From Candidatus Cloacimonadota bacterium (GTDB taxonomy: Bacteria; Cloacimonadota; Cloacimonadia; Cloacimonadales; TCS61), in contig JAGGWK010000049.1 of assembly GCA_021157525.1 (NCBI GenBank), positions 1 through 57,080 on the forward strand: a stretch of DNA of 57,080 bases, read 5' to 3'. The translations under genes and the position numbers were made by a program. The notes beneath the pieces are model-generated. The model was not told the DNA's origin. It searched no databases and saw only the letters and a list, made by a program, of their open reading frames with translations. Positions 1-9,134 of the stretch are shown here, one piece after another (position 1 is the stretch's first letter; each line of letters opens with the position of its first letter).

Positions 1-168
1 AATGCCAAACGCCTCATATACTCACCGTTGATAACGTCCAAAAAGGTATGTAAAAACAGGTCTGGTGACAGGATATTTCCCAATGAACAATCGATTATCC
101 GTTTGCTGGGGGCTATATTGATTGAGCAACATGAGAAGCGGAGTAGGGGAAAAGGTATTTTTATATGA
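1..168 (+). pseudogene. C-terminal part of an IS256 (mutator)-family transposase
   Basis: Frame 1 is open from the window edge to a TGA at 166-168. The reading FPNEQSIIRLLGAIL (about residues 28-42 of the visible part) followed by EQHEK resembles the C-terminal end of IS256-type transposases, where FPN, a hydrophobic helix and a conserved EKW close the DDE domain. Here the Trp after EK is Arg, and the residues after it continue in another frame, so the end looks degenerate. The catalytic DDE residues would lie outside the window, so it is not possible to tell whether the element is intact upstream. The assignment rests on motif memory, not on a search. Confidence 0.5.
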
Positions 169-241
169 CGGATTATCAAAGCCCATCAACAAAAATTATC
201 GACGTTAAGGACTTGGTAAAGGAGCAGTTACAATGATGCGA

Positions 242-270
242 GGGAATTTACACACAATTATGGACTTGGC
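242..270. repeat. Candidate right terminal inverted repeat of the IS256-like element
   Basis: The stretch GGGAATTTACACACAATTA followed by TGGACTTGGCTC resembles the ends of IS256-family elements, which commonly carry TTTACAC followed by a GGAC motif. It lies about 75 bases past the transposase stop, a plausible distance. The partner repeat would be left of the window, so the call cannot be confirmed here. Between 169 and 241 nothing else is recognisable. Confidence 0.35.
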
Positions 271-279
271 TCTTACATG

Positions 280-312
280 AAAAAAGCAGCCCCACCGAAG
301 CGAGGCTGCATC
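280..312 (-). terminator. Rho-independent terminator with a TTCG loop, closing the ABC operon
   Basis: Read on the minus strand, GCAGCCTCGC pairs with GTGGGGCTGC (two G-T pairs) around a TTCG tetraloop, followed by TTTTTT. The arms are 286-295 and 300-309. It lies 21 bases past the stop of the DUF4340 gene. The putative IS end sits only about ten bases further on. Confidence 0.85.
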
Positions 313-329
313 CTATAAAAAAGATGAAT

Positions 330-1253
330 CTATTTCCGGAAATCTTCCGGAGATTTATCGAACTGATTGACCATGCTCTGGTAGATAATGAAGAGAGGTG
401 TCTGTTGATCATTCAATTGAACTACCAGTTTTTTGCTGTCTTCCTCATAGGGAACGGCGCGCAGATGTATCGTCTGGTTGTCAAAAGTCTGTGCCGTAAC
501 ATCCAACAGTGGCGTCTTCATTTTCTCGATGTAATACTCTGTGTCGTTATCGATAAAGGAATTTGCCATCAATTTTGCGGCACCGCTGATCATCGTGTTC
601 ATAATGGGGTCGTTTAAAGCTATTTCAACTTTATCGAAGCCGTTATCGTACATCCACGAGGTATCGGCAATTGCCAGAGAATAGTTCTTATCTTTGTAAG
701 ACACATCCAAGCGGGTGACCAGATCAATGTCTGTATTTGTGATGAATTTATCCCGCCATCTTTCTGCATCCGGCTTTATGAGATAGTTCACACTTCGGTC
801 TATGCTGTAGATTTTCTTCGAGTTATATTTGCGTGCAGGGGTAGAAGCTGAAGCGCTTTTACCGAGAATCATATGGGAAAGTTCTTTACCGGATGCATCC
901 AGCATACGGATATGAGTGCCCACACTATCGCTGATCTGGTAGATTTTCATTCCGGCATCAGATTCGGATATAGCCGTTTTTGATGTTTCAGCGTTAAATA
1001 CTTTTTCAAAGAAGTTCTTCATTTGGTGTTCATTGGCCTTATATTCCACCGGGGCAGTCAGGCGCCATGCATCGCCATCCTTGTGTAAGGAGAGAGAATC
1101 TGCCGCATCAAAGATAGAAATAGTAGCTATCTTGAGGGAATCGACGTTAAACAAACGCATCTTTCTTTCTGTAGGGTTGTTCAATCTGGTAAGCATAAAT
1201 ACGAAGACTAATGCGACCAGAAGGAGCAACAGTGTAGTGTTTTTCTTAGTCAT
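330..1253 (-). CDS. DUF4340 family membrane-anchored protein
   Basis: A 307-residue protein with one N-terminal membrane helix (TLLLLLVALVFVFML) followed by an extracytoplasmic domain. The SIDRSVNYLIKPDAERWRDK section, with its conserved WRDK, is typical of DUF4340 proteins, which accompany GldG-type ABC auxiliary proteins in many Gram-negatives. I chose the ATG at 1253 (MTKKNTT) because it gives a membrane anchor at once and overlaps the GldG-like stop by only 8 bases; the longer frame to 1310 would run far into that gene. It is last in the ABC operon, before the terminator. The molecular function of the family is unknown; a role in exporter assembly is inference. Confidence 0.8.
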   Translation of the reverse strand: MTKKNTTLLLLLVALVFVFMLTRLNNPTERKMRLFNVDSLKIATISIFDAADSLSLHKDGDAWRLTAPVEYKANEHQMKNFFEKVFNAETSKTAISESDAGMKIYQISDSVGTHIRMLDASGKELSHMILGKSASASTPARKYNSKKIYSIDRSVNYLIKPDAERWRDKFITNTDIDLVTRLDVSYKDKNYSLAIADTSWMYDNGFDKVEIALNDPIMNTMISGAAKLMANSFIDNDTEYYIEKMKTPLLDVTAQTFDNQTIHLRAVPYEEDSKKLVVQLNDQQTPLFIIYQSMVNQFDKSPEDFRK

Positions 1254-2838
1254 AGAGCTCTCCGATATATTTTCTTCTATTGAGTTGGCCACGATACCGT
1301 ATAAAGCCAAAGATCACAAGTAAGAGAGTGGGAAGCAGGATGTTGAGCCATTTCACCACTTTCTTTGCAGCACTGGAGATTTCCTTAAGGGGAGTGAATT
1401 CGGTTTCTCTGGAGCGGAGGCTGATAAGTGCGGTTTCCCCTGCTGAATAGTCGGTAGCATTGAGTACAAAAGCGGTATTGTTTGGCACTCCTGCGCCGGC
1501 ACTATCCAGTATGAAATCTGTATCAGACACCAAAATAACCTGCCCTGATGCAGTCTCTTGTATGGCGTCTGGATGGGATGCATCCTTGGCAAAGTAACTG
1601 GAGAAATTGCCGGTGTAGATGCCAGCCACCACCTTCCCATTGTCAATGAACATACGCCGGAGGTCTTTGTTCATATACTTTTTCACTCCAATGTCTAATC
1701 TTGGAGCCAGAACCTCACCGGAATTGCTGGAAGTAAAGAGGAGTGGCTGGAAGGATGTATTGGGCAATGTCCTGCTGGAGTCTATTTCGCTGGCAAAGAC
1801 AAGCTGCATCTGATCGAGGTTTTTAACGATATCGCTTTGTGAATTGACCGTATTTATGATGGGAAAGAAGGGGTAATTCACCGGTGTATTAAAGCGCATA
1901 AAGCCCTGTTGCTGCTGAACCGTTACCTGACCACACTGGGCATCTGTCACAAGATTCTGCTTCATTACGATGCCATAATGGGACAGAAGATCAAAGAGAT
2001 TGGAAGAGATAGGCTTTGCAGTCTGTGTTTGAAGCGACACATCTATGCGGTCTTGGAACATCAATACACTCTTCCCGGTCATGATAAACTGGTCCAGATT
2101 GTACAGTTGCGTGGTAGAGAGGCTGTCTTTTATACCCGCAAAGAGCAGCACATCCATATCCGGTGCTACGGGTTCTTCCAGATTTATGTCGCTGATGGTA
2201 TAATTACCGGAGATAAGCTGCCGTATTGTTTTGTAATCATCGGCCTGCTGTGCCATGCGCGGGTCTTGCATCATGCGGGGATCCATCATACTTTCGGGAT
2301 GGAAGAAGGCGACTTTTTTCATCCCGATGGAGGAGATTTTCTTGAGAGTACTGGTGATGTCATATTCCACACCCTGGGTATTTTGCACCACCGGTATGGT
2401 CTCCGTTTTGTCCATGTAATGAAAAACCAGTCCCATATACACTTCACGAACCTCAAATTTGTCGTTCTCTACTACCCGCATCGTTACAGGATAGATCCCG
2501 TTTTTCTGTGCTTCTGTCTTCAAATCTTCTTCATCGGCAGGGTCAACAAACTCAAACCGCAGCTTACCATGGGAGTAAGCTTGGTATTCACTCAGCAAGT
2601 CACTGATGAAACGCCGGGTATCGGCCAGCTGACTCGGCAGGTTTTTGGTGAAATACGCTTTTACCACTACCCGATCTTCCAATTGCTTGACCGTGGTTTT
2701 CGATGCTTTTGAGAGAGAATAAACATGACCTTTTGTGAGGTCAAAACGGGTAAAGATCGACAGGGATATCAGGTTTATAAAGATGATGATAGCTACAATG
2801 ATGCCAACATTCACCCAGAGAGATTTAGTATTGTTCAT
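1246..2838 (-). CDS. GldG-like auxiliary component of an ABC-2 exporter
   Basis: 530 residues. There is an N-terminal membrane helix (about 10-30), a long extracytoplasmic region and a C-terminal helix (about 493-513) followed by a basic tail. This layout, and phrases such as TKGHVYSLSKASK and YDITSTLKKIS, match the GldG/ABC_transp_aux family. In Bacteroidetes GldA, GldF and GldG form an ABC complex linked to gliding. Outside that group the same set is common and its substrate is unknown. It starts 9 bases after the permease stop, and its end overlaps the DUF4340 start, so translational coupling is likely. Confidence 0.85.
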   Translation of the reverse strand: MNNTKSLWVNVGIIVAIIIFINLISLSIFTRFDLTKGHVYSLSKASKTTVKQLEDRVVVKAYFTKNLPSQLADTRRFISDLLSEYQAYSHGKLRFEFVDPADEEDLKTEAQKNGIYPVTMRVVENDKFEVREVYMGLVFHYMDKTETIPVVQNTQGVEYDITSTLKKISSIGMKKVAFFHPESMMDPRMMQDPRMAQQADDYKTIRQLISGNYTISDINLEEPVAPDMDVLLFAGIKDSLSTTQLYNLDQFIMTGKSVLMFQDRIDVSLQTQTAKPISSNLFDLLSHYGIVMKQNLVTDAQCGQVTVQQQQGFMRFNTPVNYPFFPIINTVNSQSDIVKNLDQMQLVFASEIDSSRTLPNTSFQPLLFTSSNSGEVLAPRLDIGVKKYMNKDLRRMFIDNGKVVAGIYTGNFSSYFAKDASHPDAIQETASGQVILVSDTDFILDSAGAGVPNNTAFVLNATDYSAGETALISLRSRETEFTPLKEISSAAKKVVKWLNILLPTLLLVIFGFIRYRGQLNRRKYIGELYD

Positions 2839-2847
2839 AGTTTCCCC

Positions 2848-3564
2848 CTATTTCCACTTTCTCATTTCCAGCACAACAGTAGAGAGGCGCAGGAAAATGA
2901 CAATTAAACTGACGAAATAGATTATATCCCGGGTATCGATAACACCACGAGCCAGGTTTTGAAAATGGTATCCTACACTGAGATATTGGAACAATCCGCC
3001 CAATCCTGCAGGGATAAATACCAGGGAATATTCCAGAATAAAAAAGAAAAAGATGATGAAAAAGCTCACAATGAAAGAGACGATCTGGTTGGATGAAATG
3101 CTGGAACCAAAGATTCCTATAGCACTATAGGTGGCACCTAATAACAAAAGTCCCGCATATCCACAGATGATCGACCCGAAATCGATGTTCTTCCCCAGTA
3201 CAATAATGGTGAGAAGATGCACCAAGCTAAAGAGAAGCCCCACGCCGATAAACTGAACGGACGCCCAAAACTTACCCATCACGATCTCACTATCCTTCAA
3301 AGGAAAGGTAGAAAGCAGCTCCAGGGTACCGGCATTCTTTTCACGAGCGATGAGCCCCATGGTAACTGCTGGTACAAAGAAAAGGTAGATAATGGGAACA
3401 ATGTTAAAGAAGGAACGTAAATCTGCCGAGTTATTGAGGAACAGTGGACTGGCAAAAAACCATCCTCCCAAGAGTAAAAAGACCACAAGCACTATGTATG
3501 ATGCCGGGGAATTAAAGTATCCCTTGAATTCTTTCCGGGCAATGATCCTGGTGTAATTCATCAT
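2848..3564 (-). CDS. ABC-2 type permease, GldF-like
   Basis: 238 residues with about six hydrophobic segments, the size and topology of an ABC-2 permease. The N-terminal IARKEFKGYFNSPASYIVL and the GLIAREKNAGTLELLSTFPL loop (coupling region, about residues 70-90) are characteristic of the GldF/NosY-type permeases. Its start overlaps the stop of the ATPase by four bases (ATGA). It presumably dimerises in the inner membrane with the ATPase encoded at 3561-4490. Confidence 0.88.
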   Translation of the reverse strand: MMNYTRIIARKEFKGYFNSPASYIVLVVFLLLGGWFFASPLFLNNSADLRSFFNIVPIIYLFFVPAVTMGLIAREKNAGTLELLSTFPLKDSEIVMGKFWASVQFIGVGLLFSLVHLLTIIVLGKNIDFGSIICGYAGLLLLGATYSAIGIFGSSISSNQIVSFIVSFFIIFFFFILEYSLVFIPAGLGGLFQYLSVGYHFQNLARGVIDTRDIIYFVSLIVIFLRLSTVVLEMRKWK

Positions 3565-4490
3565 TCACCTCCCTCGATAGTTAAATTACGGAAGACATGT
3601 TCCAGACTGATGTTCACTTTGTGTAGTTCCCACAACATCCATCCATGTGCTTTTATGTATTCGTAGAGGGCAGGACGTTTGTCATCGGCAGTATCATATT
3701 CCAACTCAGCCCGTACTTTTTCCCCTATTGTCTGGATGGAATTGACCTTTATTCCCCCGATTTCTTGCGCCATTACAGGGATGTCATCGGCAGAAGCGCC
3801 TATCTCCAGCTGTAATTTTGCGATGTGTTCGAAGCTGGCCTGCAGCTCTTCGGTAGAGCCGTCTGCGACTATTTTTCCTTTGTTTATTATCACGATACGG
3901 TCACAAACCGCTTGCACTTCCTGCAATATATGGCTGGATATTACCAACGTCTTCTCCCGTCCCAGCTCTTTTATCAGCTCCCGTATCTCCACAATCTGAT
4001 TTGGGTCAAGGCCGGTAGTCGGCTCATCCAGGATAAGTATATCGGGATCATGGATAATTGCCTGAGCAAGTCCTACTCTTTGCTGGTATCCTTTGGAAAG
4101 GGTGTTGATAGGTTTGTTCACAACTCCCTGTAATCCGCATTTTCCTACTGCATGTTTCATGGCAGAACGGAAGTCTGATATCTCACGAACTTCGGCAACG
4201 AACTTGAGATAGTCATACACTGTCATCTCGGTATAAAGGGGGTTTTGTTCGGGAAGATAGCCGATTTTCTTCCGAATCTCCTGCGAATTGTCGGAAACGG
4301 TATATGGCCCTACGTTTATTGAGCCGGATGTTGGGCTCAAATAGCAAGTGATCATTTTCAAAGTGGTTGATTTTCCGGCGCCATTGGGTCCGAGAAATCC
4401 CAGGATCTCACCATCATTGATAGTAAATGAGATATGATCAACTGCGCGTAAGGTTCCATAATCTTTTACCAGGTCTTGTAAATGAATCAT
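3561..4490 (-). CDS. ABC transporter ATP-binding protein, GldA-like
   Basis: 309 residues. Walker A GPNGAGKST is at 34-42, the signature appears as LSKGYQQR at 131-138 and Walker B ILILDEPT at 151-158. The YQQRVGLAQA form of the signature and a roughly 80-residue C-terminal extension ending in LEHVFRNLT are typical of ATPases paired with GldF-type permeases. It is first in its operon; the 174 bases upstream to the previous terminator hold a perfect -35-like TTGACA (minus strand, about 4556-4561), but no convincing -10 was found. The substrate is unknown. Confidence 0.9.
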   Translation of the reverse strand: MIHLQDLVKDYGTLRAVDHISFTINDGEILGFLGPNGAGKSTTLKMITCYLSPTSGSINVGPYTVSDNSQEIRKKIGYLPEQNPLYTEMTVYDYLKFVAEVREISDFRSAMKHAVGKCGLQGVVNKPINTLSKGYQQRVGLAQAIIHDPDILILDEPTTGLDPNQIVEIRELIKELGREKTLVISSHILQEVQAVCDRIVIINKGKIVADGSTEELQASFEHIAKLQLEIGASADDIPVMAQEIGGIKVNSIQTIGEKVRAELEYDTADDKRPALYEYIKAHGWMLWELHKVNISLEHVFRNLTIEGGE

Positions 4491-4663
4491 ACAATCTCCT
4501 TACCATTGTTTTTCATTCCTATAAACATCCCTGTTTTTCTCAGGATGCCCTCTGCTGTCAAGAGCTAAATGGATGATACATATTTACTAACAGTCAGCTC
4601 TATAAGCAGATACATTACATAAACGCATCATGAGCAAAAAGGTTACAAAGAAGTTTGGAATTG

Positions 4664-4700
4664 AGAAAAAGCCCGGTCTATATTGGGTGAAGAACCGGGC
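4664..4700 (-). terminator. Terminator after the periplasmic adaptor gene
   Basis: On the minus strand GCCCGGT (4694-4700) pairs with ACCGGGC (4671-4677), followed by TTTTTCTC. It lies 25 bases after the adaptor stop and separates the long adk-to-adaptor gene run from the ABC operon. The remainder of the 4501-4663 gap shows only a loose AGAGCT/AGCTCT inverted repeat at about 4560-4601. Confidence 0.75.
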
Positions 4701-4724
4701 AATCGGTGCAGATTCTCAGAGCTT

Positions 4725-5822
4725 TTAATTAAACACATTCTCGTCTATCTTCACTTCTCTGGTTGGCTCACTAAAGGATATGGTATCTCCCACCGCCAAA
4801 CCATCCACAATTTCTACTTTCTGGAAGTTGTTTATCCCGGTTTTTACCGGTTGCATCGTGCTGATGGTATCTGATTTTACCCTGTAAACCACGTCGTTTC
4901 CGTCTTCATCGGCAAAGAGACAACGGATGGGAACCACCACAATACTGTCCCTTTCTTCGCCAATGATGGTGATGTTTGCCGTCATTCCCGGCCTGAGTTT
5001 CTCATCAACTTCGTCCAAAAGTATCTCTATGGGAAAGACTTTTACATTGCTATAGGTAACGGCCATTGCAGCAATCTTCTGAATTTTTCCACGATAGCTC
5101 TCATAAGGAAAGGCATCTACCTTGATTTCTGCTCGTTGATTTTTATGAATCTTCGAGATATCCACTTCATTTATACGGGAAGTGACGATCATTTGCGTGA
5201 GATCTGCAAGCTTCAAGACCACTGTTCCTTCGGAAAAAGAACTGGTACTGGCCACAACCATCTCACCTTCATCCACCAATTTTTGTATTACCGTCCCCGA
5301 TGCTGTGGCAATCAGTTTGGATGTATTACCTTCTGTTTCTATCTCTTTTATAAGTTCATACTGTTTCAGCGCAGATTGATAGCCGATTTCCGCCTTACGA
5401 AGATTATCGCGATAGCTATCAAGTTCATCCACAGATATAAAGCCATCGGCAGCTAACTGCTCTTTATGGGCCAAATCTCTCTTGCTATTGGCCAGAGTTA
5501 TCTCTGCCAATTCCAGGTTATCTTTTACGTTACTGATGGTTTGCGCCTGATTATAATCCGGCTCGATATCGGCAATAAGATCACCTTTTTTAATGTAATC
5601 CCCTTCTTCCACATAAAATTTCTGGATCTTTCCGCTTACTTTTGATTTCACATCTATGTCGCTAATCGGCTGAATCTCCCCGGTTTCTTCCAGTTTTACC
5701 ATGATATTCCCGGTAGTTACTTCATAGGATTTTACTTTTTTGGGGCCGATTTCCGCGCCTTTCTTACCACATCCGGCAACCATAACCACTGAAGCCAGCA
5801 CCAATATCCATATCCGTTTCAT
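4725..5822 (-). CDS. Periplasmic adaptor (HlyD/RND membrane-fusion) lipoprotein
   Basis: 365 residues beginning with a lipoprotein signal peptide whose lipobox is VAGC, so the mature protein should be anchored in a membrane by Cys20. A barrel-sandwich hybrid (VKSKVSGKIQKFYVEEGDYIKKGDLI, about 55-80, and its return strand near 170-190), an alpha-hairpin and a beta-barrel follow, as in adaptors that link an inner-membrane pump to TolC. I preferred the ATG at 5822 over an upstream extension because GAGGAG lies just before it and the lipobox is then correctly placed. It follows tolC and htrA in the same run; the pump partner could be the next operon's ABC exporter, which is inference. Confidence 0.88.
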   Translation of the reverse strand: MKRIWILVLASVVMVAGCGKKGAEIGPKKVKSYEVTTGNIMVKLEETGEIQPISDIDVKSKVSGKIQKFYVEEGDYIKKGDLIADIEPDYNQAQTISNVKDNLELAEITLANSKRDLAHKEQLAADGFISVDELDSYRDNLRKAEIGYQSALKQYELIKEIETEGNTSKLIATASGTVIQKLVDEGEMVVASTSSFSEGTVVLKLADLTQMIVTSRINEVDISKIHKNQRAEIKVDAFPYESYRGKIQKIAAMAVTYSNVKVFPIEILLDEVDEKLRPGMTANITIIGEERDSIVVVPIRCLFADEDGNDVVYRVKSDTISTMQPVKTGINNFQKVEIVDGLAVGDTISFSEPTREVKIDENVFN

Positions 5823-5832
5823 TGTTAACTCC

Positions 5833-7011
5833 TCATTTATATTCAACTGCGTCGATCTGCAGTGTCTTTTCCTTACCTTTTCGCAAGATGGTAAAGCGAA
5901 TGATGTCGCCAACCTGTATATCACTTACGGCCAACTGCAACTCTTCGAAGTTCTTTATCGGAGTATTATTCACTGCAATTATCACGTCTCCCCGGGTTAG
6001 TCCCGAAGAAGCAGCGGGTGTTTTTGCACGAACCTTTACCACAAGCACTCCATCCTGAGTTTTGAGTCCATAATACCGAGCGATCATTGGACTAAGATCC
6101 TGCACATCAAAGTCGAGCCAGATAGCCCGTCGTTTACCATATTTTATCAACTCTTCACTTATTTTTTTCACCCTGTCTATAGGAATGGCAAAACCAACGC
6201 CCACACTGCCACCGGATTCACTTAAGATAAAGGTGTTTATGCCTATTACTTCCCCATAGACATTTACCAGCGGCCCCCCGGAATTCCCCGGATTAATTGC
6301 GGCATCCGTCTGTATCATGCGACGATATATCTTGTTGTCTTCATTGCGGGCAAAGTCTCTATCCACCGCAGAAATTACCCCTACCGACACGCTTGGCTTA
6401 ACATCTTTTATCAAAGAGCCATAGGGATTTCCCACCGCAACAGCCCATTCTCCGATGATAAGGTCTGAAGAAGTTCCCAACACTGCGTAGGGAAGGTTTT
6501 CCCCGTCTATCTTAATAATGGCTACATCATGCACACTATCCACACCTATCAGGGATGCATTAAACTCCCGATTATCAGGAAGTACAACTTTTATCTCGGT
6601 TGCTCCTTCGGCTACGTGGGCATTTGTGATGATATATCCATCATCACTGAAGATCACACCGGAACCGATGCCCTGAATATTGTAGGGAATCTCACCATAA
6701 AAGTCGAAAAAAAAGCCCAGACGCCGCCGCACCATTTTGGTCTTGGTTACATACACACTTACCACAGCAGACTGGATTTTCTCCACAGCCCTGGTTATCA
6801 TATTTGTGCGGGATGCAAGAAGCTCTCCCCCATCTTCTGCACGTTTTCGACTGCTTCTCTCTTGCGATATGCTACTATCCTGCATCCGTGCTTCATGCTT
6901 TGCACCCTGCAGGGTAGCAGGTACTGTTCTCCGGGGCTGATGATCGCGGTTCACAAAGAATAAAGCCGCAATGATGATAACAATGAGTATCAGGACATCG
7001 TTTCTTCTCAT
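5833..7011 (-). CDS. Membrane-anchored HtrA/DegP-like serine protease with one PDZ domain
   Basis: 392 residues. One N-terminal membrane helix (about 6-20) is followed by a polar linker and a trypsin-like domain with the full triad: His132 (TNAHVAEG), Asp162 (DSVHDVAIIK) and Ser244 (NPGNSGGP). A single PDZ domain occupies about 318-390. The anchored, one-PDZ plan resembles DegS or chlorobial/bacteroidete HtrA. It sits between tolC and the adaptor, with gaps of 4 and 10 bases, so it is expected to be co-expressed with the envelope efflux genes and may control quality of envelope proteins. Confidence 0.92.
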   Translation of the reverse strand: MRRNDVLILIVIIIAALFFVNRDHQPRRTVPATLQGAKHEARMQDSSISQERSSRKRAEDGGELLASRTNMITRAVEKIQSAVVSVYVTKTKMVRRRLGFFFDFYGEIPYNIQGIGSGVIFSDDGYIITNAHVAEGATEIKVVLPDNREFNASLIGVDSVHDVAIIKIDGENLPYAVLGTSSDLIIGEWAVAVGNPYGSLIKDVKPSVSVGVISAVDRDFARNEDNKIYRRMIQTDAAINPGNSGGPLVNVYGEVIGINTFILSESGGSVGVGFAIPIDRVKKISEELIKYGKRRAIWLDFDVQDLSPMIARYYGLKTQDGVLVVKVRAKTPAASSGLTRGDVIIAVNNTPIKNFEELQLAVSDIQVGDIIRFTILRKGKEKTLQIDAVEYK

Positions 7012-7015
7012 AGGT

Positions 7016-8281
7016 TTACCACTTCTCTAATAGTTTGTCTGAAGTTAACAGATGAAAGTTTTCTACCGCCTGAAGCAGACTATAATAGCTGTTTAATGCG
7101 GAGATTTCAGCACTTTGTTTATCGATTCTCACCTTATCATAATCCAGGAGAGAGAGAGTACCCTGCTGATATCGGGTATCTGCCATGCGGAGATTTTCCT
7201 GGGCAAGGGCGAGCTTTTGTTGATACAAATCGTTGGTTTTTTGTAGATTCTTTACATCGGCCAAAAGGGTTTTCAACTGATTATTTAAATGTTGCTGTGC
7301 ATCTTCGTACCGCATCTTTTGTAAACGTACTGCTCGTTTGGTACTTTTGTATGCTTCTCGTTTGTTCAAAAAATCAAAGATCGGGTAGGATGCATTCAGC
7401 GAAACGGTGTAGCTGTCTTCATAGTCCCCAAAATCAAACACACCAGACTGGGAAGCATTGGTATAACTGAAACCGATACTGAGACTGGGATAGAGTTCTA
7501 TATACTGTTGAATCAGGGAAAGTTTACTGTTATCCAATGCAAAGCGCTGAGCAATGAGATTGTTATTGTCGCTAATGGTCTCATCCAGGGTCCCGATGTT
7601 CAGGGCAAGGTCGGCACATTCATAACCAGCATCATCCATCTTGATATACTCAAACAGTGAAATCCTGCTTTTTACCAGAGTATTTTGCGCTTCATTCAGC
7701 GCTATCTGATAATCAATCAGTGTAACTTCTGCTTGCTGCTTATCCAGAAGGGACGTATTTCCCAACGAATGTTGCAGCTCTACCCGAGCATAAAACCGCT
7801 GTTGCAGCGTGAGATTTTCCTGAGCAATGGCCAATCTTTTCTGAGCCTGCAACACCGCAATGTATCTGGTAAATATTTCATATGCCACCTCTTTGCTCCG
7901 CTGTTCATAGTTTTTTTTATTGGATGCAAGACTGTTTTTGTTGCGCAGAAAGTTAAACACCGTCGGTTCATTTAGAGCCAATGATTTTGAGATGCTCATA
8001 GATGCGCCGGAATCCCAATCCCGTTCGTAAGAAGTGGTATTGGTTAGCACATCAAAGGTAGCCTGTTCGCTATTTGTTCTTGAAGCATTTATGCTGCCGT
8101 TGGGCAGAAAGTCATACCAGGACGTACGCATATTTGCTTCGGCATCTTGCCGCACTGCATCGTTTTCCAGCATAGCAATGCTGTGTTCCAAACCATATTC
8201 GATCAGATCATCCAGAGAATATTGAGTTGCAAAAACCATCAGGGGAAGCGCAAAGCATAGAAGCGCTAGAATTTTCTTCAT
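7016..8281 (-). CDS. TolC-family outer-membrane efflux protein
   Basis: 421 residues. The signal peptide (MKKILALLCFALPLMVFA) is followed by two long alpha-helical hairpins characteristic of outer-membrane efflux proteins; repeat-like phrases such as RLAIAQENLTLQQRFYARVELQHSLG and its counterpart QKLALAQENLRMADTRYQQG (near 355-375) mark the two internal halves. It would provide the outer-membrane duct for the adaptor encoded two genes downstream. The gap to htrA is four bases. Confidence 0.88.
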   Translation of the reverse strand: MKKILALLCFALPLMVFATQYSLDDLIEYGLEHSIAMLENDAVRQDAEANMRTSWYDFLPNGSINASRTNSEQATFDVLTNTTSYERDWDSGASMSISKSLALNEPTVFNFLRNKNSLASNKKNYEQRSKEVAYEIFTRYIAVLQAQKRLAIAQENLTLQQRFYARVELQHSLGNTSLLDKQQAEVTLIDYQIALNEAQNTLVKSRISLFEYIKMDDAGYECADLALNIGTLDETISDNNNLIAQRFALDNSKLSLIQQYIELYPSLSIGFSYTNASQSGVFDFGDYEDSYTVSLNASYPIFDFLNKREAYKSTKRAVRLQKMRYEDAQQHLNNQLKTLLADVKNLQKTNDLYQQKLALAQENLRMADTRYQQGTLSLLDYDKVRIDKQSAEISALNSYYSLLQAVENFHLLTSDKLLEKW

Positions 8282-8288
8282 GAAAACC

Positions 8289-8867
8289 TCACTGTATTAT
8301 GATGTAATAAAGCATGTTTGCCACACCGATGAGGGCAGACACTGCCAGGAAAAAGTAGAGCATATACTTATAAATATATCGACGGTAGTAGGTTTCTATG
8401 GTGGCAAGATCGAGTTTTTCATCTACCAGGTCGATATATTTTTCCACTTCGTACCGCTCCATCAAGAATGGTACAAAACTCCGGAAAAATTGTTTCACCG
8501 CTTCAAAGACAATAAGAGCCAGGCTGTGCCGCAGACCATCTTTCATGTGCTGTGTTAAAATCTGTGCTTTGTCGATAAAGGCCAGTTTGTCCCAAGCTTT
8601 GCCATAAGCTTCTTTTTCCCATTTGCTTATGCGGGATGCAGGATCTTCGCTATGACAATCGTGCAGATATTCGCTGAGAAGAGCTTCCAGTTTATCGATC
8701 AACTGCACTTTATACCGCGGTGCAAGCCCCGGCGTTAAGGGGACAGGTTTGCCAAAAAGCCACTTCTTCTCCCTTGGATGAAAGAGAAGCATCTTGAGAC
8801 CAAAGGGAATCAAAAATCCCGGAAGGGCATTAAACAGAATGAACGTAAGACCTTTTAAGAAGATCAT
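8289..8867 (-). CDS. DUF445-like membrane protein
   Basis: 192 residues with hydrophobic segments at about 5-29 and 168-189 and a mostly helical middle. The [16 protein letters not shown] motif near residues 39-54 resembles the GLIPKRK-type motif that follows the first membrane segment in DUF445 proteins. The function of the family is unknown. The start overlaps the stop of the upstream DUF6485 gene by four bases, and tolC starts 7 bases downstream. The family call is a motif judgement and would need a profile search. Confidence 0.6.
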   Translation of the reverse strand: MIFLKGLTFILFNALPGFLIPFGLKMLLFHPREKKWLFGKPVPLTPGLAPRYKVQLIDKLEALLSEYLHDCHSEDPASRISKWEKEAYGKAWDKLAFIDKAQILTQHMKDGLRHSLALIVFEAVKQFFRSFVPFLMERYEVEKYIDLVDEKLDLATIETYYRRYIYKYMLYFFLAVSALIGVANMLYYIIIQ

Positions 8868-9085
8868 TTCACTTCACCATCTTGCCACAACCGTACAAAA
8901 TTGGCAATCGATCGATCATAGGTTTTCTCTGCATCCGCAGGAAAATAACAGGCAGGCAGTTCGTTTCGCCCCCGATGATACCGAATGCAGTCACAACAAG
9001 TCCCCTTGTTATCGCAGGGATAGGTACAATTACAATCTTCTCTGTTTCGCCGTTGATTCGAACAATGCATATCTGCTCCAAACAT
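8864..9085 (-). CDS. Cysteine-rich small protein, DUF6485 family
   Basis: 73 residues with nine cysteines, including [18 protein letters not shown] and LPACYFP, and a [10 protein letters not shown] tail. This pattern matches the DUF6485 family, small cysteine-rich proteins of unknown function that probably bind a metal or Fe-S cluster. A competing 82-residue reading in another frame (8869-9117) shows no such conservation and is rejected. The start may also be the ATG at 9070, since no clear ribosome site decides. It overlaps the DUF445-like gene by ATGA. Confidence 0.8.
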   Translation of the reverse strand: MFGADMHCSNQRRNREDCNCTYPCDNKGTCCDCIRYHRGRNELPACYFPADAEKTYDRSIANFVRLWQDGEVK

Positions 9086-9134
9086 TCATTTTTTCTGAGG
9101 ATTTTTAGTGCAGCCAATCTGTCAACCGCAAACC

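Noticed and set aside
1909-2712. 267-residue plus-strand open frame
   Set aside because: It is antisense to the GldG-like gene, has no ribosome site or known motif, and its residues mirror codon bias of the real frame.
4491-4665. Promoter with perfect TTGACA before the ABC operon
   Set aside because: No acceptable -10 box lies 15-19 bases downstream, so it was mentioned but not listed as a feature.
8869-9117. 82-residue minus-strand frame
   Set aside because: Overlaps the DUF6485 frame, which has the conserved cysteine pattern; this frame has none.
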